64,000 bases of DNA, taken from Oceanicola sp. 22II-s10i. Its GTDB lineage: Bacteria; Pseudomonadota; Alphaproteobacteria; Rhodobacterales; Rhodobacteraceae. The position numbers and the translations under genes are program-made. Positions 16,865 to 27,352 of the stretch are shown here, one piece after another. The notes beneath the pieces are model-generated. The model was given only the letters and a program-made list of their open reading frames with translations. It was not told where the DNA came from and did no database searches. Each line of letters starts with the position of its first letter. Positions within the stretch are counted from its first letter, which is position 1. The stretch lies in the NCBI RefSeq assembly GCF_002210105.1, contig NZ_AQQU01000001.1, positions 1,152,501 through 1,216,500 of the forward strand, given 5' to 3'.

Positions 16865-19389
16865 CTACTCGCGCGCCCTCAGCACGCGCGCGGGCCGGGC
16901 GGAGAGCGGACGCCACGCGAACACCAGCCCGGCGGCAAGGTTGGCGATCAGCCCGCCCGCCACGATGGCCAGCGCGGACGGCCAGATCACCGCATATTCG
17001 GTCTCCATCACGAAGGTGCAGACCGCCCAGCCCCCCGCGATCCCCGCGCCGAGCGCCACGACCCCCGCCGCCGCACCGAGTAGTGCGGAACGCAGGGCGA
17101 GGCTGGTCAGGATCCGTGCGCGGGTGGCGCCGAAGGTCTTGAGCACCGCCGCTTCGTGCACCCGCGCGCCTTCGCCCGTCAGGGCGCTGCCGATCAGCAC
17201 GAGGAAGCCGGTCAACAGAGTCGCGCCCGCGCCCCAGGACGTGGCCGAGGCGAGCCCGCCGAGGATCTCGGACACCCGGTCGATCGCGTCGCGGACGCGG
17301 ATGGCGGTGACGTTCGGATAGCTGTTCGAGATGTCGCGCAGGATCGCCGCCTCGGCCGGGCCGTCGGCATAGACGGTCGCGATGAAAGTGTGCGGCGCGC
17401 CCTCGATCGCGGCGGGGTTCATCGCGGTGATGAAACCCATCCCGGCGGAGGAGAAGTCGACCTCGCGGAACGAGGTCAGCGTGGCGGTCATGTCGCGGCC
17501 GAGAATGTTGATCGTGATCTCGTCGCCCAGTTTCAGCCCCATCTCGGCGGCCTCGTCGGCGGCAAAGCTCATCTGCGGCGCACCGCTGTAATCCTCGGGC
17601 CACCACTCGCCCTCGGTCAGGCGGGTGCTGTCGGGTTTCGCGGCGGAGTAGGTCACGCCGCGGTCGCCGTTCAGGACCCAGTGATCGCCAGCGACCTCCT
17701 TGGCCGGCTGGCCGTTGATCCGGGTGATGACCCCGCGCAGCATCGGCGCGCTGTCGACGCGGCTGACAGCGGGATCGGTCTCGACCCGGTTGAGGAAGCC
17801 TGCGATCTGGTCCTTCTGGATGTCGACGAAGAAGAAGGACGGCGCGCGGTCGGGCAGGTCGCGGGAAATGGCGGCGCGCAGGTTGCCGTCGATCTGGCCG
17901 ACGGCGGCGAGGACCGACAGGCCGAGCCCCAGCGACAGTACGACCGAGATCGCGTCGCTGCGCGGCCCGCCGATGGCCGCCAGCGCCCAGCGGAGCGGCG
18001 GGCGACGAGTCACGCGGCGGCGGATGGCGCGGGCCAGCGCGCGGATGCCGGAGGCCGACAGCGCGAGGACGAAGAGCGCGAAGGCGATGCCCCCCGCCGT
18101 CCAGAGCGTCAGTTCGAGGTTGCCCGAGAACAGCGCGGCGGTGGCGGTCAGCAGGATCGCCAGCAGGATCGTGGCGATCAGGTAGGGCAGCGGGGGCAGG
18201 GCGCGTCCCGCCGACATCGCATCGCGGAACAGCGCCGCCGCGCGCACGTCACCGGCGCGGGACAGGGGCCAGAGGGTGAAGAGCAGCGCGGTGAGGATGC
18301 CGTAGACCGCCGCCTCGGCCAGCGGTTCGGGGTAGATGCCGAAGGCCGCCGGTACGGGCAGGGCCGCCGAGATCACCGGGGCCAGCAGGATCGGTGTCCC
18401 CGCCCCGAGGATCAGGCCGATGACGATGCCGCAGAGCGCCAGCGCGCCGATCTGGATGAAGTAGGTGGCGAAGATCGTCCCGCGTTCCGCCCCGAGCGTC
18501 CTGAGCGTCGCGATGACCGAGGTCTTGTCGGCGAGGTAGCCGCGCACCGAGGCGGCAACGCCGACACCACCGACGGCGAGGCCCGAGAGGCCGACGAGGA
18601 TCAGGAAGGCGCCCAGCCGTTCGACGAAGGTCCGCACGCCGGGGGCCCCGTCGCGGGAATCCCGCCAGCGCAGTCCGCTGTCGCTGAACTGGCCCTCGGC
18701 CTCGGCCCTCAGCGCGGCGAGGTCGGCCTCGGGCGGCAGGTCGAGGCGGTATTTCGAGTCGAACAGCGTGCCGGGTTCCAGCAGGCCCGAACTGGCGAGG
18801 TCGGTCCGCAAAACGATGGTGCGTGGCCCGAGCGAGAAGCCAGCCGCCCCGGCATCCGGTTCGCGGGTCAGGGCGGCGGTCAGCACGAACTCTTGCGTGC
18901 CCAGCCTGACCGTGTCACCGACCGCGATCCCCAGCCGGTCAATCAGCAGCGGGTCCATCACAGCGCCGGGCAGGCCGTCGCGGCCGGCCAGCGCATCGGC
19001 CAGCGTCATCTCGGGGTCCAGCCCGACCGTGCCGACCAGCGGATAGGTCCCGTCGACCGCCTTGACCTGCGTCAGGCCGCGTTCCGCCGTGTCCCCGGTC
19101 CCCGCGACGGCGAGCGAGCGGAAGTCGGCGATTTCCGACAGCGTGGTGGCCTGTTCCTGCATCCACGCCAGTTCGGCGTCATTGGCGAAGCGGTAGGTGA
19201 AGGTGATCTCGGCATCGCCGCCGAGCAGCGCGGCGCCTTCGCGCGACAGGCCAGCCTCGATGGCGGAGCGGATGCTGCCGACCCCCGCGATCGCGGCCAC
19301 GCCGAGCGCGAGGCAGGCGATGAGAATGCGAAAGCCGCGCAGCCCGCCGCGCAGTTCGCGCCCGGCCATCCGGGCGGCGGCGCGCAGGG

Positions 19390-19393
<4 letters not shown>
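16865..19393 (-). CDS. ABC transporter permease, FtsX/YbbP type
   Basis: The 842-residue membrane protein has a first transmembrane helix (LRGFRILIACLALGVAAIAG), a periplasmic domain, and further helix groups in the middle and near the C-terminus, as in the YbbP family. The start ATGA overlaps the stop of the ATPase gene, so both are co-translated. In E. coli the equivalent ybbA-ybbP pair lies next to tesA, as here. Related transporters are proposed to export lipids or lipophilic compounds; the substrate is not known. Confidence 0.93.
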
Positions 19394-20082
<689 letters not shown>

Positions 20083-20146
20083 GCAGGGTGCCTTTGCCGG
20101 GTTGCGTCCCGTTTCATATGGGACCGGGAGTCTGCGCCGCAAGGTT

Positions 20147-20770
20147 ATGGCGGCATTTGTAGCTTTTACGTTGCTGCCCGGAATTTCGATCGCCGAAGAG
20201 GTCACGATCTTGGCACTGGGCGACAGCCTGATGGCCGGCTACGGCCTGCCCGACGGTCAGGGCATGGTCCCGCAGATGCAGGCCTGGCTGGACGCGCAGG
20301 GCGAGGACGCCACGCTGATCAACGCGGGCGTGTCGGGCGACACCACGCAGGGCGGGCTGGCGCGGGTGGAATGGTCTCTGACGCCCGAAGTCGACGCGAT
20401 GATCGTGGAGCTTGGCGGCAACGACCTGCTGCGCGGGACCGATCCGGCGCTGACGCGCAAGAACCTCGATCAGATCCTGTCCATCGCGCAGGCGCGCGAC
20501 CTGCCGGTGCTGCTGATCGGGCTGCCGGCCTCGTCGAACTACGGGCCCGAGTACAAGGCGGCCTTCGACGCGATCTATCCGGAACTGGCTGAGAAATACG
20601 GCGCGCTGGTGGAGCCCAATATCTTTGCCGGGCTGGGGGCCGGGGATGATCCGGCTGCTGCGCGGAAGTGGATGCAGCCCGACGGGCTGCATCCGAATTC
20701 AGAAGGCGTGACGCGGATCGTCGCGGCGCTCGGTCCCAGTGTCAGGGCACTGATCCGGCGGGTCGACTGA
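20147..20770 (+). CDS. tesA: Arylesterase/acyl-CoA thioesterase I (SGNH family)
   Basis: The 207-residue product from ATG 20147 has a short signal peptide ending GISIA. The SGNH blocks follow: GDSLMAGYGL with the nucleophile serine, the oxyanion glycine in NAGVSGDT, the asparagine in GGNDLLRG, and the Asp/His in DGLHPN. Periplasmic TesA-type enzymes hydrolyse acyl-CoA, aryl esters and some lysophospholipids. It is divergent from the ybbA-type ATPase gene, an arrangement shared with enterobacteria. Confidence 0.94.
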   Translation: MAAFVAFTLLPGISIAEEVTILALGDSLMAGYGLPDGQGMVPQMQAWLDAQGEDATLINAGVSGDTTQGGLARVEWSLTPEVDAMIVELGGNDLLRGTDPALTRKNLDQILSIAQARDLPVLLIGLPASSNYGPEYKAAFDAIYPELAEKYGALVEPNIFAGLGAGDDPAAARKWMQPDGLHPNSEGVTRIVAALGPSVRALIRRVD

Positions 20771-20785
20771 CGCGTCCCGCGGACC

Positions 20786-20992
20786 TTACATCAGCGCCAG
20801 GTCGGTTGCAGAGGCGCGGCCGTCACGGCCGGACTGCAGCTCGAAGCTGACTTTCTGGTTGTCCTTCAGACCGGTCAGGCCTGCGCGCTCCAGAGCGGTG
20901 ATGTGAACGAATACGTCCTTGCCGCCGCCATCGGGGGCGATGAAGCCGTAGCCCTTGGTGGCGTTGAACCATTTGACGGTGCCGGTGGCCAT
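20786..20992 (-). CDS. cspA: Cold shock protein (CspA family)
   Basis: This is a 68-residue single-domain OB-fold nucleic-acid chaperone. RNP1 is KGYGFIAPD and RNP2 is [10 protein letters not shown], after the start [14 protein letters not shown]. Csp proteins melt mRNA structures in cold or in stationary phase. About 150 bases without another gene lie upstream of its start, so a long 5' leader of the kind that controls CspA translation is possible but not shown. Confidence 0.96.
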   Translation of the reverse strand: MATGTVKWFNATKGYGFIAPDGGGKDVFVHITALERAGLTGLKDNQKVSFELQSGRDGRASATDLALM

Positions 20993-21150
20993 CGTCGTTT
21001 CTCCTACATGATCTGCCCGCGGGATGCGGCAGTTCGGCCTTGTCCGTGATCGAGAACTGAGCCGTGGTCGGAGCAGGTGGTCGATAGCAGTGACGTTAGC
21101 GGGCCCTATATGGCGCAAACGCGGTAGAATTTCAATCGGTTCGAAATGGC

Positions 21151-22062
21151 TCAGCGCTTTCCTGCGGGGGGCAAACCGAAAAATTTTCTGATGTCTTCCC
21201 ACAGTGTGGGCGCCGTGACGAACAGGATATGCCCCTGTCCGGGATAGACGGCCATCTGTTCGGCATGGAGCCGCCGCGCGAATCGTCGCGCCTGGTCGAG
21301 CGGGAACACCGTGTCCTTCTCGCCGTGGAAGATCCCGATATGCGCCCGTTTAAGCCCCTCCGCCCGCGGCAACTCCCACGTCATCAGGCTGGAGGTATGC
21401 GCCAGCGTCAGCCGAGTTTCGGGCCGCTGGAGATGCCCGCGCTGCATTTCCGCGAGCTTCTTGCTCTCGTCAGCGCGCCCCTTCTCGGCGAAGTGTTCGC
21501 GCCCGTAAAGCAGGTTGCGATAGTTCTCCAGCCACAGGTCCTCGGCCGTGCTGCCATGCGCGCGGATCAGCGCCTTGAGCACGTCGAAGAAGCCTTCGAC
21601 CGAAGCCTGCACGCCCGACGGAAACGACCCGGCGGAGGAGATCAGTGCGACCTTGACCTCGGGCGCCTTCACGCGGTTCGCGGCCTCCAGCGCGACGGGG
21701 CCGCCGGTCGAGAAGCCGACCAGCATGACCTCTTCGACCTCGAGCCGGTCCATCGCGTCCGCGATGAGCTGTCCGGCCGCCGCGATGTCCAGCCGGTGAT
21801 CCAGCTTGAGCCCGTCGAGGCCGGGGAACCGGTAGGCCAGGATCGCGCCGTCAGGCACGTTCCAGTCCAGCACCGGCTCGTAAATACCCACGGTCGCCAT
21901 GGCACCCGGAATGACCACGACGGCCCGCTTGATGCCCTTTTTCGCCTTGCCGTCATGGACCAGCGGCATGACGTCGATTTCCTGCGGTGTCGGCAGCAGG
22001 GAACAGGCCGCGGTTGCGACCAGCATCAGTATGGGAATAAGGCGGAAAAGCCGTGCGAACAT
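21151..22062 (-). CDS. Alpha/beta hydrolase, probable lipoprotein
   Basis: The 303-residue protein has an N-terminal hydrophobic segment ending ATAAC, a plausible though imperfect lipobox. The alpha/beta-hydrolase nucleophile elbow is GFSTG, with the acid in FHGEKDTVF and the histidine in GQGHILF. The class includes esterases, lipases and thioesterases; the substrate is unknown. The ATG at 22060-22062 is preceded by an in-frame GTG, so the start is uncertain by one codon. It is divergent from trxC. Confidence 0.82.
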   Translation of the reverse strand: MFARLFRLIPILMLVATAACSLLPTPQEIDVMPLVHDGKAKKGIKRAVVVIPGAMATVGIYEPVLDWNVPDGAILAYRFPGLDGLKLDHRLDIAAAGQLIADAMDRLEVEEVMLVGFSTGGPVALEAANRVKAPEVKVALISSAGSFPSGVQASVEGFFDVLKALIRAHGSTAEDLWLENYRNLLYGREHFAEKGRADESKKLAEMQRGHLQRPETRLTLAHTSSLMTWELPRAEGLKRAHIGIFHGEKDTVFPLDQARRFARRLHAEQMAVYPGQGHILFVTAPTLWEDIRKFFGLPPAGKR

Positions 22063-22186
22063 CACCGGGTGATAATGGTCGGGGCGGCGTCGGGGTCAAG
22101 TTGCGTTGACGCAATGACGTGCGTTCGGGTCTTGTGTTGATCAGAGTTGAACATATATCGCAGTTCGAATGTGTTTGGAGGCTGTC

Positions 22187-22630
22187 ATGGCTGGAAAGAA
22201 GATCGTGTGCCTCGACTGCGGTCAGGCGAACCGGGTGCCCGAGGACCGTCTGTCGGCCGGCCCCAAGTGCGGCACCTGCGGCGCGCAGCTGATGGCGGCG
22301 AAACCGCAGAACATGGACGCCGCGACGCTGAACAAGGCCGCGCGGACGGATGACGTGCCGCTGGTCGTGGATTTCTGGGCGCCGTGGTGCGGCCCCTGCC
22401 GGATGATGGCGCCCCAGTTCGAACAGGCGGCGCGCGAGCTGTCCGGCGTGGCGCGGTTCGCCAAGGTGAACACCGAGGAGCATCCTCAGGCGGGCGCGGC
22501 GCAGGGCATTCGCGGGATCCCGACGATGGTGATCTGGCGCGGCGGGAAAGAGGTCGCGCGGGTGTCCGGCGCGATGCCGGCCTCGCAGATCACGGCCTGG
22601 GTCCGCCAGCAGACGGGCGCGCGGGTCTGA
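22187..22630 (+). CDS. trxC: Thioredoxin 2 with N-terminal zinc domain
   Basis: The 147-residue product has a zinc-binding N-terminal domain (CLDCGQ and CGTCG pairs) and a thioredoxin domain with active site FWAPWCGPCRMM and the cis-proline IRGIPTMVI. TrxC reduces disulfides in the cytoplasm and can be induced by oxidants. The start is ATG 22187, preceded by GGAG. It is a single gene, convergent with the serine hydrolase gene four bases on. Confidence 0.95.
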   Translation: MAGKKIVCLDCGQANRVPEDRLSAGPKCGTCGAQLMAAKPQNMDAATLNKAARTDDVPLVVDFWAPWCGPCRMMAPQFEQAARELSGVARFAKVNTEEHPQAGAAQGIRGIPTMVIWRGGKEVARVSGAMPASQITAWVRQQTGARV

Positions 22631-22633
22631 GCG

Positions 22634-23695
22634 CTACTTCGCCCGGTCGTTCAGGTAAGGGGCGAGAAACTCGGTCGAGATCTTCACCGCCAGCTGCCAC
22701 GCGTCGAAGTCGTTGTAGCGCCCGGCATAGAGCACCAGCACGAGCCCGGCGCTGCGGTTGACCGACAGCCGCTGGCCGCCATTGCCGAAGCCTGCGACGA
22801 AATATGGGGCCAGATACCACTGGTAGCCATAGCTCAGCTCTCCGAGGCTGAGCTTGGGCGCGAAACTTGCGTCCAGCCACGCGGCGGGGAGGATCTGCCT
22901 GCCGTCATGCGACCCGCCGTCCAGCACGAGCTGTCCGATCTTCGCCAGATCGCGCGCTGTCAGCCTGAGGCCAGAGGCGGCTGCGGGGACGCCATCGGCG
23001 CCCGCCGCCCAGTCCCATTCGGTGATCCCGAGCGGCGCGAAAAGGCGTTCGGCGGCAAAGGCTTCGATAGTCTGCCCGCTCCCCTTCTCGATCAGCCGCG
23101 CCAGCAGGGCCGTCGCGCCGCCGTTGTAGGTCCAGACCTCGCCCGGCGGTCGGACAACCGGGCGCGACAGGACGTAGGCGTAGCGATCCGCCGCCCGCTC
23201 CATTGCGATTTCGCTGTTCTCGGGGTCGGTATAGGGCAGATCCTCGCGCCACTCGGTGCCGAGTGACATGGTCAGGGCGTGTTCGATCCGGATCGGGGCA
23301 TAGGCCGGATCATCGGCGAAGTCCGGATATTCCGGGAACTGCGCATAGAGCGGCGCTTCGGGCGGCGGGACCACTCCCTCGTCCAGTGCGATCCCGTAGA
23401 GCAGGCCGACGACGCTCTTGGTGACCGAGCGCAGGTCGTGCAGCTCGTCCGGGCCGAAGGTCCGGTGGCCGAGTGGCGTGCCCCAGTGTTCGTCCACGCC
23501 ATCGAAATAGACATCCGCGATGACCTCGCCGTGCTGCGTGACATGCAGGGCATGCAGCCCCTCCAGCTCTCCGGCGGCGAAGGCGGCGCGCAGGCGGTCT
23601 TCCATCGGATTGGCCTCCGGGGCTGTGGCGGTGGCCAGCACCGCGGCGATCGTCCAAAGAAAACGGGCGACCCTCTTTGAGGTGTCGCCCGCCAT
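22634..23695 (-). CDS. Serine hydrolase of the beta-lactamase/class C-like family
   Basis: The 353-residue secreted protein has a signal region (FLWTIAAVLATATAPEA). The acylation motif SxxK is in RSVTKSVVG, and the YxN-type motif is in WTYNGGATAL. This fold covers beta-lactamases, esterases and D-amino-acid amidases; there is no evidence that it confers drug resistance. The start is ATG 23693-23695 with GAGGGAC upstream. It follows the L,D-transpeptidase gene by 26 bases in the same direction, which hints at a cell-wall role. Confidence 0.85.
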   Translation of the reverse strand: MAGDTSKRVARFLWTIAAVLATATAPEANPMEDRLRAAFAAGELEGLHALHVTQHGEVIADVYFDGVDEHWGTPLGHRTFGPDELHDLRSVTKSVVGLLYGIALDEGVVPPPEAPLYAQFPEYPDFADDPAYAPIRIEHALTMSLGTEWREDLPYTDPENSEIAMERAADRYAYVLSRPVVRPPGEVWTYNGGATALLARLIEKGSGQTIEAFAAERLFAPLGITEWDWAAGADGVPAAASGLRLTARDLAKIGQLVLDGGSHDGRQILPAAWLDASFAPKLSLGELSYGYQWYLAPYFVAGFGNGGQRLSVNRSAGLVLVLYAGRYNDFDAWQLAVKISTEFLAPYLNDRAK

Positions 23696-23721
23696 CTGTC
23701 CCTCTTCCACGACTGCGCGTG

Positions 23722-24291
23722 TCAGAGCACTGTCACCTTGGTGCCGAGCTGAACCCGGTCGTATAGGTCGATGACATTCTCGTTGAGCATCCGGAAACAC
23801 CCGCTCGACGCCCGGCTTCCGATCGAAGACGGGGCGATGGTGCCGTGGATGCGGACATACGTGTCCTTGTTGCCCTCAAACAGGTACAGAGCCCGCGCAC
23901 CGAGCGGGTTGCCGGGGCCGCCGGGCATGCGGTCCTCGTTGTTCTTGAACTTGCCGTAGTGGGCCGGGTCGCGGTCGATCATGTCGTCGGTCGGACGCCA
24001 CGTCGGCCACTCCACCTTGCGCTTGATGGTGGCGATTCCCTTCCAGTTCAGGCCGGGTTTCGCGACGGCGATTCCATACCGGCTGGCCACACCGGGCGCG
24101 GTCACATGATACAGGAAATAGGCGTCGGGAACGATCACGATCTCGCCCGGCTGATAGGCGCCGGAGATCTTAACTTGTTGTTTCGCCAACACTTCCTGCC
24201 GCGTGCTGGGCGCAGCAAGAGCAGGCATCGGCAGGGTCAGGGCGGCGCCGGCAGCGGCGGCCTTGGTCAGAAACGAGCGACGGGTTGTCAT
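23722..24291 (-). CDS. L,D-transpeptidase (YkuD family), Tat-exported
   Basis: The 189-residue product starts MTTRRSFLTKAA, a twin-arginine signal, with probable cleavage after ALA. The YkuD catalytic block is HGTIAPSSIGSRASSGCFR, with the His and the Cys of the SxGCxR motif intact. These enzymes form meso-Dap crosslinks in peptidoglycan or attach lipoproteins to it. ATG 24289-24291 is preferred over an earlier ATG because it starts right at the Tat motif. Confidence 0.9.
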   Translation of the reverse strand: MTTRRSFLTKAAAAGAALTLPMPALAAPSTRQEVLAKQQVKISGAYQPGEIVIVPDAYFLYHVTAPGVASRYGIAVAKPGLNWKGIATIKRKVEWPTWRPTDDMIDRDPAHYGKFKNNEDRMPGGPGNPLGARALYLFEGNKDTYVRIHGTIAPSSIGSRASSGCFRMLNENVIDLYDRVQLGTKVTVL

Positions 24292-24450
24292 CGGGGGCAG
24301 CTCCAATGGGCAGTCTCAAATTCGTGGAAGTCACTTTAGATTAATCCGCGGCAGGTCACCCCACCCCGTGGCCATTTGGACGCGCGACTGTGGCAGCGAT
24401 GCCGCGCCTATCACCGAGTTGTGAGCCGCGCGGGGCCCGGTGGCGGGAGG

Positions 24451-25347
24451 TCAGGCCCAGATTCCCTCGATCTCGGCCCGGATCCACGCCCTGAACCGCT
24501 GGAACTGCGGCATGGATTCGGCGCGTTCGGGATACATCAGCGTGTAGGCCTGCCCGCTGTCGAGCTCCCGTTCCGAAGCAAGCACCAGCCGTCGCTGCGC
24601 CAGCGGCTCGCGGGCGAGGATCTCGGGCACCAGCGCGACGCCGAGGCCCGCGACGGCGGCGTCGATCACCATGTCGAAATGGTCGAACCGCGCGCCGCGC
24701 AGGATGCGGCGCGGATCCAGCCGGGCGTGGCGGAACCAGTCCAGCCAGAGCGTCGGGCGGGTGGTCTGCTGCAGCAGCGGCAGGGTCAGCAGATCGCGGT
24801 CGTCCAGCGGACTGCGCCCGACGAGGCCGGGGGCCGCGACGGCGATCAGGGTTTCGTCCACCAGATGCAGGCGGTGCGCGTCACCGCTGCGGTGCTGGGT
24901 GCGCTGGATGGCGAGGTCGAAGGGATCGGCGGCGAAATCCACCGGGTCCAGCCGCGCGGCCACGTCGACGCTGGTGCCCGGCGCGGCGGCGAAGAAGGAT
25001 GCGAGGCGCGGGATCAGCCAGGACCGGCCGAAGCTGGGCAGGACGGCGATGCGCAGCACAGAGGACTGGCCGCCGAAGGCCATCACGCCGACAGCGGCGG
25101 CGTTCAGGTCGGCGAGCAGGTCCTGCGCCTTGGGCAGGAAGGCGCGCCCGGCGTCCGATAGCTCCATCCGCTGGCGCTCCCGGACGAATAGGGCGACGCC
25201 GAGGCGGTCCTCCAAGGCGCGGACCGACCGGCTGACGGCGGTCTGGCTGAGATTCACCCGCCGCGCGGCCAGATGGGTGGTGCCGGAGCGTGCCAACTCG
25301 CAAAAGGCTTCAAGCTCACGGATTGTCGGTATGAAACTCTCGGGCAT
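24451..25347 (-). CDS. LysR-type transcriptional regulator
   Basis: This is a 298-residue LTTR with an N-terminal helix-turn-helix (TIRELEAFCELARSGTTHLA, then NLSQTAVSRSVRALEDRLG) and a C-terminal ligand-binding domain. It is divergent from gcdH across 126 bases, the usual layout of a LysR regulator and its target. A glutarate/glutaryl-CoA pathway inducer is therefore a reasonable inference, not shown by sequence. Confidence 0.9.
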   Translation of the reverse strand: MPESFIPTIRELEAFCELARSGTTHLAARRVNLSQTAVSRSVRALEDRLGVALFVRERQRMELSDAGRAFLPKAQDLLADLNAAAVGVMAFGGQSSVLRIAVLPSFGRSWLIPRLASFFAAAPGTSVDVAARLDPVDFAADPFDLAIQRTQHRSGDAHRLHLVDETLIAVAAPGLVGRSPLDDRDLLTLPLLQQTTRPTLWLDWFRHARLDPRRILRGARFDHFDMVIDAAVAGLGVALVPEILAREPLAQRRLVLASERELDSGQAYTLMYPERAESMPQFQRFRAWIRAEIEGIWA

Positions 25348-25473
25348 GGCGGATCACTTGATGCGTTTTTGTCGTCAACTCTTCCGCATTCCTCGTTAGC
25401 AAAACCTGTCCACGCGCACTAGAGTCCTTACGGAAACCAGACAGAACAGGGCCTGCGCCCGGAAGGAGGAGCC

Positions 25474-26700
25474 ATGAACGTTCACGACCGCCCCAAGATC
25501 AAGGACAAGGACCGCCCCAATATGGCGTCCTTCGCGTGGGAAGATCCGTTCCTGCTGGACGACCAGCTGTCCGAGGACGAGCGCATGATCCGCGACAGCG
25601 CCTATGCGTTCTGTCAGGAAAAGCTGATGCCGCGGGTCGAGAAGATGTACATGGAAGAGGGCGTCGACCCCTCGATCTTCGCCGAGATGGGCGAACAGGG
25701 CATCCTCGGGGTGACCGTGCCCGAGGAATACGGCGGGATCGGCGCGAACTACGTGTCCTACGGCCTTGTCGCGCGTGAGGTGGAGCGGGTCGACTCGGGC
25801 TTCCGCTCGATGTGCTCGGTCCAGTCGTCGCTCGTGATGTACCCGATCTATGCCTACGGCTCGGAAGAGCAGCGGATGAAGTACCTGCCGAAACTCGCCA
25901 GCGGCGAGTGGATCGGCTGCTTCGGCCTGACCGAACCCGATGCGGGCTCCGATCCGGGCGGCATGAAGACCCGCGCCAAGAAGACCGACGGCGGCTACGT
26001 GCTGAACGGCGCCAAGATGTGGATCTCGAACGCGCCGATCGCGGATGTCTTCGTGGTCTGGGCCAAGTCGGACGCCCATGACGGCGCGATCCGTGGCTTC
26101 GTGCTGGAAAAGGGCATGAAGGGCCTGAGCGCGCCCAAGGTCGGCGGCAAGCTGTCCCTGCGCGCCTCGATCACCGGCGAGATCGTTCTGGACAACGTGG
26201 AAGTGGGCGAAGAGGCCCTGCTGCCGCATGTGTCCGGCCTGAAGGGCCCGTTCGGCTGTCTGAACCGTGCACGCTACGGCATCGGCTGGGGCGTGATGGG
26301 CGCAGCCGAGGATTGCTGGTTCCAGGCGCGGTCCTACGGCATGGACCGGACCCAGTTCGGCAAGCCGATCGCGGGCACCCAGCTGTTCCAGAAGAAGCTG
26401 GCCGACATGCAGACCGAGATCGCGCTCGGCCTCCAGGCGTCGCTGCGCGTCGGGCGGCTGTTCGACGAGGCGAAGGCGAGCCCCGAGATGGTGTCGATCA
26501 TCAAGCGCAACAACTGCGGCAAGGCGCTGGACATCGCGCGGATGGCGCGGGACATGCACGGCGGGAACGGTATCCAGATCGGCTACAAGGTGATGCGGCA
26601 TGCCGCGAACCTCGAGACGGTGAACACCTACGAGGGCACACATGACGTGCATGCGCTGATCCTCGGGCGGGCACAGACCGGGCTGCAGGCCTTCGTGTGA
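25474..26700 (+). CDS. gcdH: Glutaryl-CoA dehydrogenase
   Basis: The 408-residue acyl-CoA dehydrogenase matches glutaryl-CoA dehydrogenases: [19 protein letters not shown] for FAD binding, [17 protein letters not shown], and the C-terminal [19 protein letters not shown] with the catalytic glutamate. It converts glutaryl-CoA to crotonyl-CoA in lysine, tryptophan and glutarate breakdown. A strong GGAAGGAGGAG precedes ATG 25474. It is probably controlled by the divergent LysR gene. It is the only gene of the pathway in the window. Confidence 0.93.
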   Translation: MNVHDRPKIKDKDRPNMASFAWEDPFLLDDQLSEDERMIRDSAYAFCQEKLMPRVEKMYMEEGVDPSIFAEMGEQGILGVTVPEEYGGIGANYVSYGLVAREVERVDSGFRSMCSVQSSLVMYPIYAYGSEEQRMKYLPKLASGEWIGCFGLTEPDAGSDPGGMKTRAKKTDGGYVLNGAKMWISNAPIADVFVVWAKSDAHDGAIRGFVLEKGMKGLSAPKVGGKLSLRASITGEIVLDNVEVGEEALLPHVSGLKGPFGCLNRARYGIGWGVMGAAEDCWFQARSYGMDRTQFGKPIAGTQLFQKKLADMQTEIALGLQASLRVGRLFDEAKASPEMVSIIKRNNCGKALDIARMARDMHGGNGIQIGYKVMRHAANLETVNTYEGTHDVHALILGRAQTGLQAFV

Positions 26701-26710
26701 TCTGAAGGAG

Positions 26711-26757
26711 TGGGGGCTCTGCCCCCACACCCCCGGCATATTTCCGGCAAGATGAAG
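26711..26757. repeat. Intergenic palindromic element, copy 1 (GGGGGC-TCT-GCCCCC)
   Basis: TGGGGGC (26711-26717) and GCCCCCA (26721-26727) form a 7-bp stem with a TCT loop. A CCCCGGCATATTTCCGGC stretch and AAGATGAAG follow. The same core and a similar ATTTTT/GAAGAAG tail occur at 58454. It lies between convergent gcdH and rsmD and may end transcription of both. Confidence 0.7.
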
Positions 26758-26791
26758 ATTGGAGCGGCGGCGCGGGATGGCGCCGCCGTTT

Positions 26792-27352
26792 TCACGTCCG
26801 GCGGAGGAAGGTGACGGTGGTGTCGCCGTACTTGCGGGCGTCGAGGCGGGCGTAGCCGTCTGGCGCGGGCTGTTCGGCGTTTTCCTCCCAGACGATCAGG
26901 GCGTCGGGGACGATCCAGCCGCCGCGTTCGGCGGCGGCGAGGGCCGCGGCGCCGAGGGATTTGCCGTAGGGCGGGTCGAGGAATACCAGCGTCGCGGGCG
27001 GGCCGTCGTTCGGGGGCAGGCGGCGGGCGTCGCGGGCGATGGTGCGGGCGCGGGGGCCAGCGTTGAGGGCGGCGATGTTGTCGCGCAGCAGGCGCAGCGC
27101 GATGCGGCCGTCGTCGACGAAGGTGGCGGTGGCCGCGCCACGCGACAGCGCCTCGAGCCCGAGGGCGCCGGTGCCGGCGAAGAGGTCGAGCACCACGGCA
27201 TCGGTCAGCGGGTCGTCGAAGCGGCCGCCCGAGAGCGTGGAGAACAGGCTTTCGCGCACCCGGTCGGTCGTCGGGCGCAGATGCGCGCCCGGATCGCCCT
27301 TGCCGACCGAGGCCAGCGTGCGCCCGCGCCAGTCGCCCGCGATGATCCTCAC
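26792..27352 (-). CDS. rsmD: 16S rRNA (guanine(966)-N(2))-methyltransferase
   Basis: The 186-residue SAM-dependent methyltransferase has the LFAGTGALGLEALSRG SAM loop and the N2-guanine catalytic motif FLDPPYG. Translation starts at GTG 27350-27352 (M-RIIAGDWRGRTL), which overlaps the stop of the ferredoxin reductase gene as GTGA; this junction decides the start. RsmD modifies the 30S decoding region. A longer frame upstream runs through the reductase gene and is rejected. Confidence 0.93.
   Translation of the reverse strand: MRIIAGDWRGRTLASVGKGDPGAHLRPTTDRVRESLFSTLSGGRFDDPLTDAVVLDLFAGTGALGLEALSRGAATATFVDDGRIALRLLRDNIAALNAGPRARTIARDARRLPPNDGPPATLVFLDPPYGKSLGAAALAAAERGGWIVPDALIVWEENAEQPAPDGYARLDARKYGDTTVTFLRRT

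Noticed and set aside
22634-23695. Antibiotic-resistance beta-lactamase
   Set aside because: The SxxK fold is shared with esterases and peptidases, and no feature points to lactam hydrolysis.
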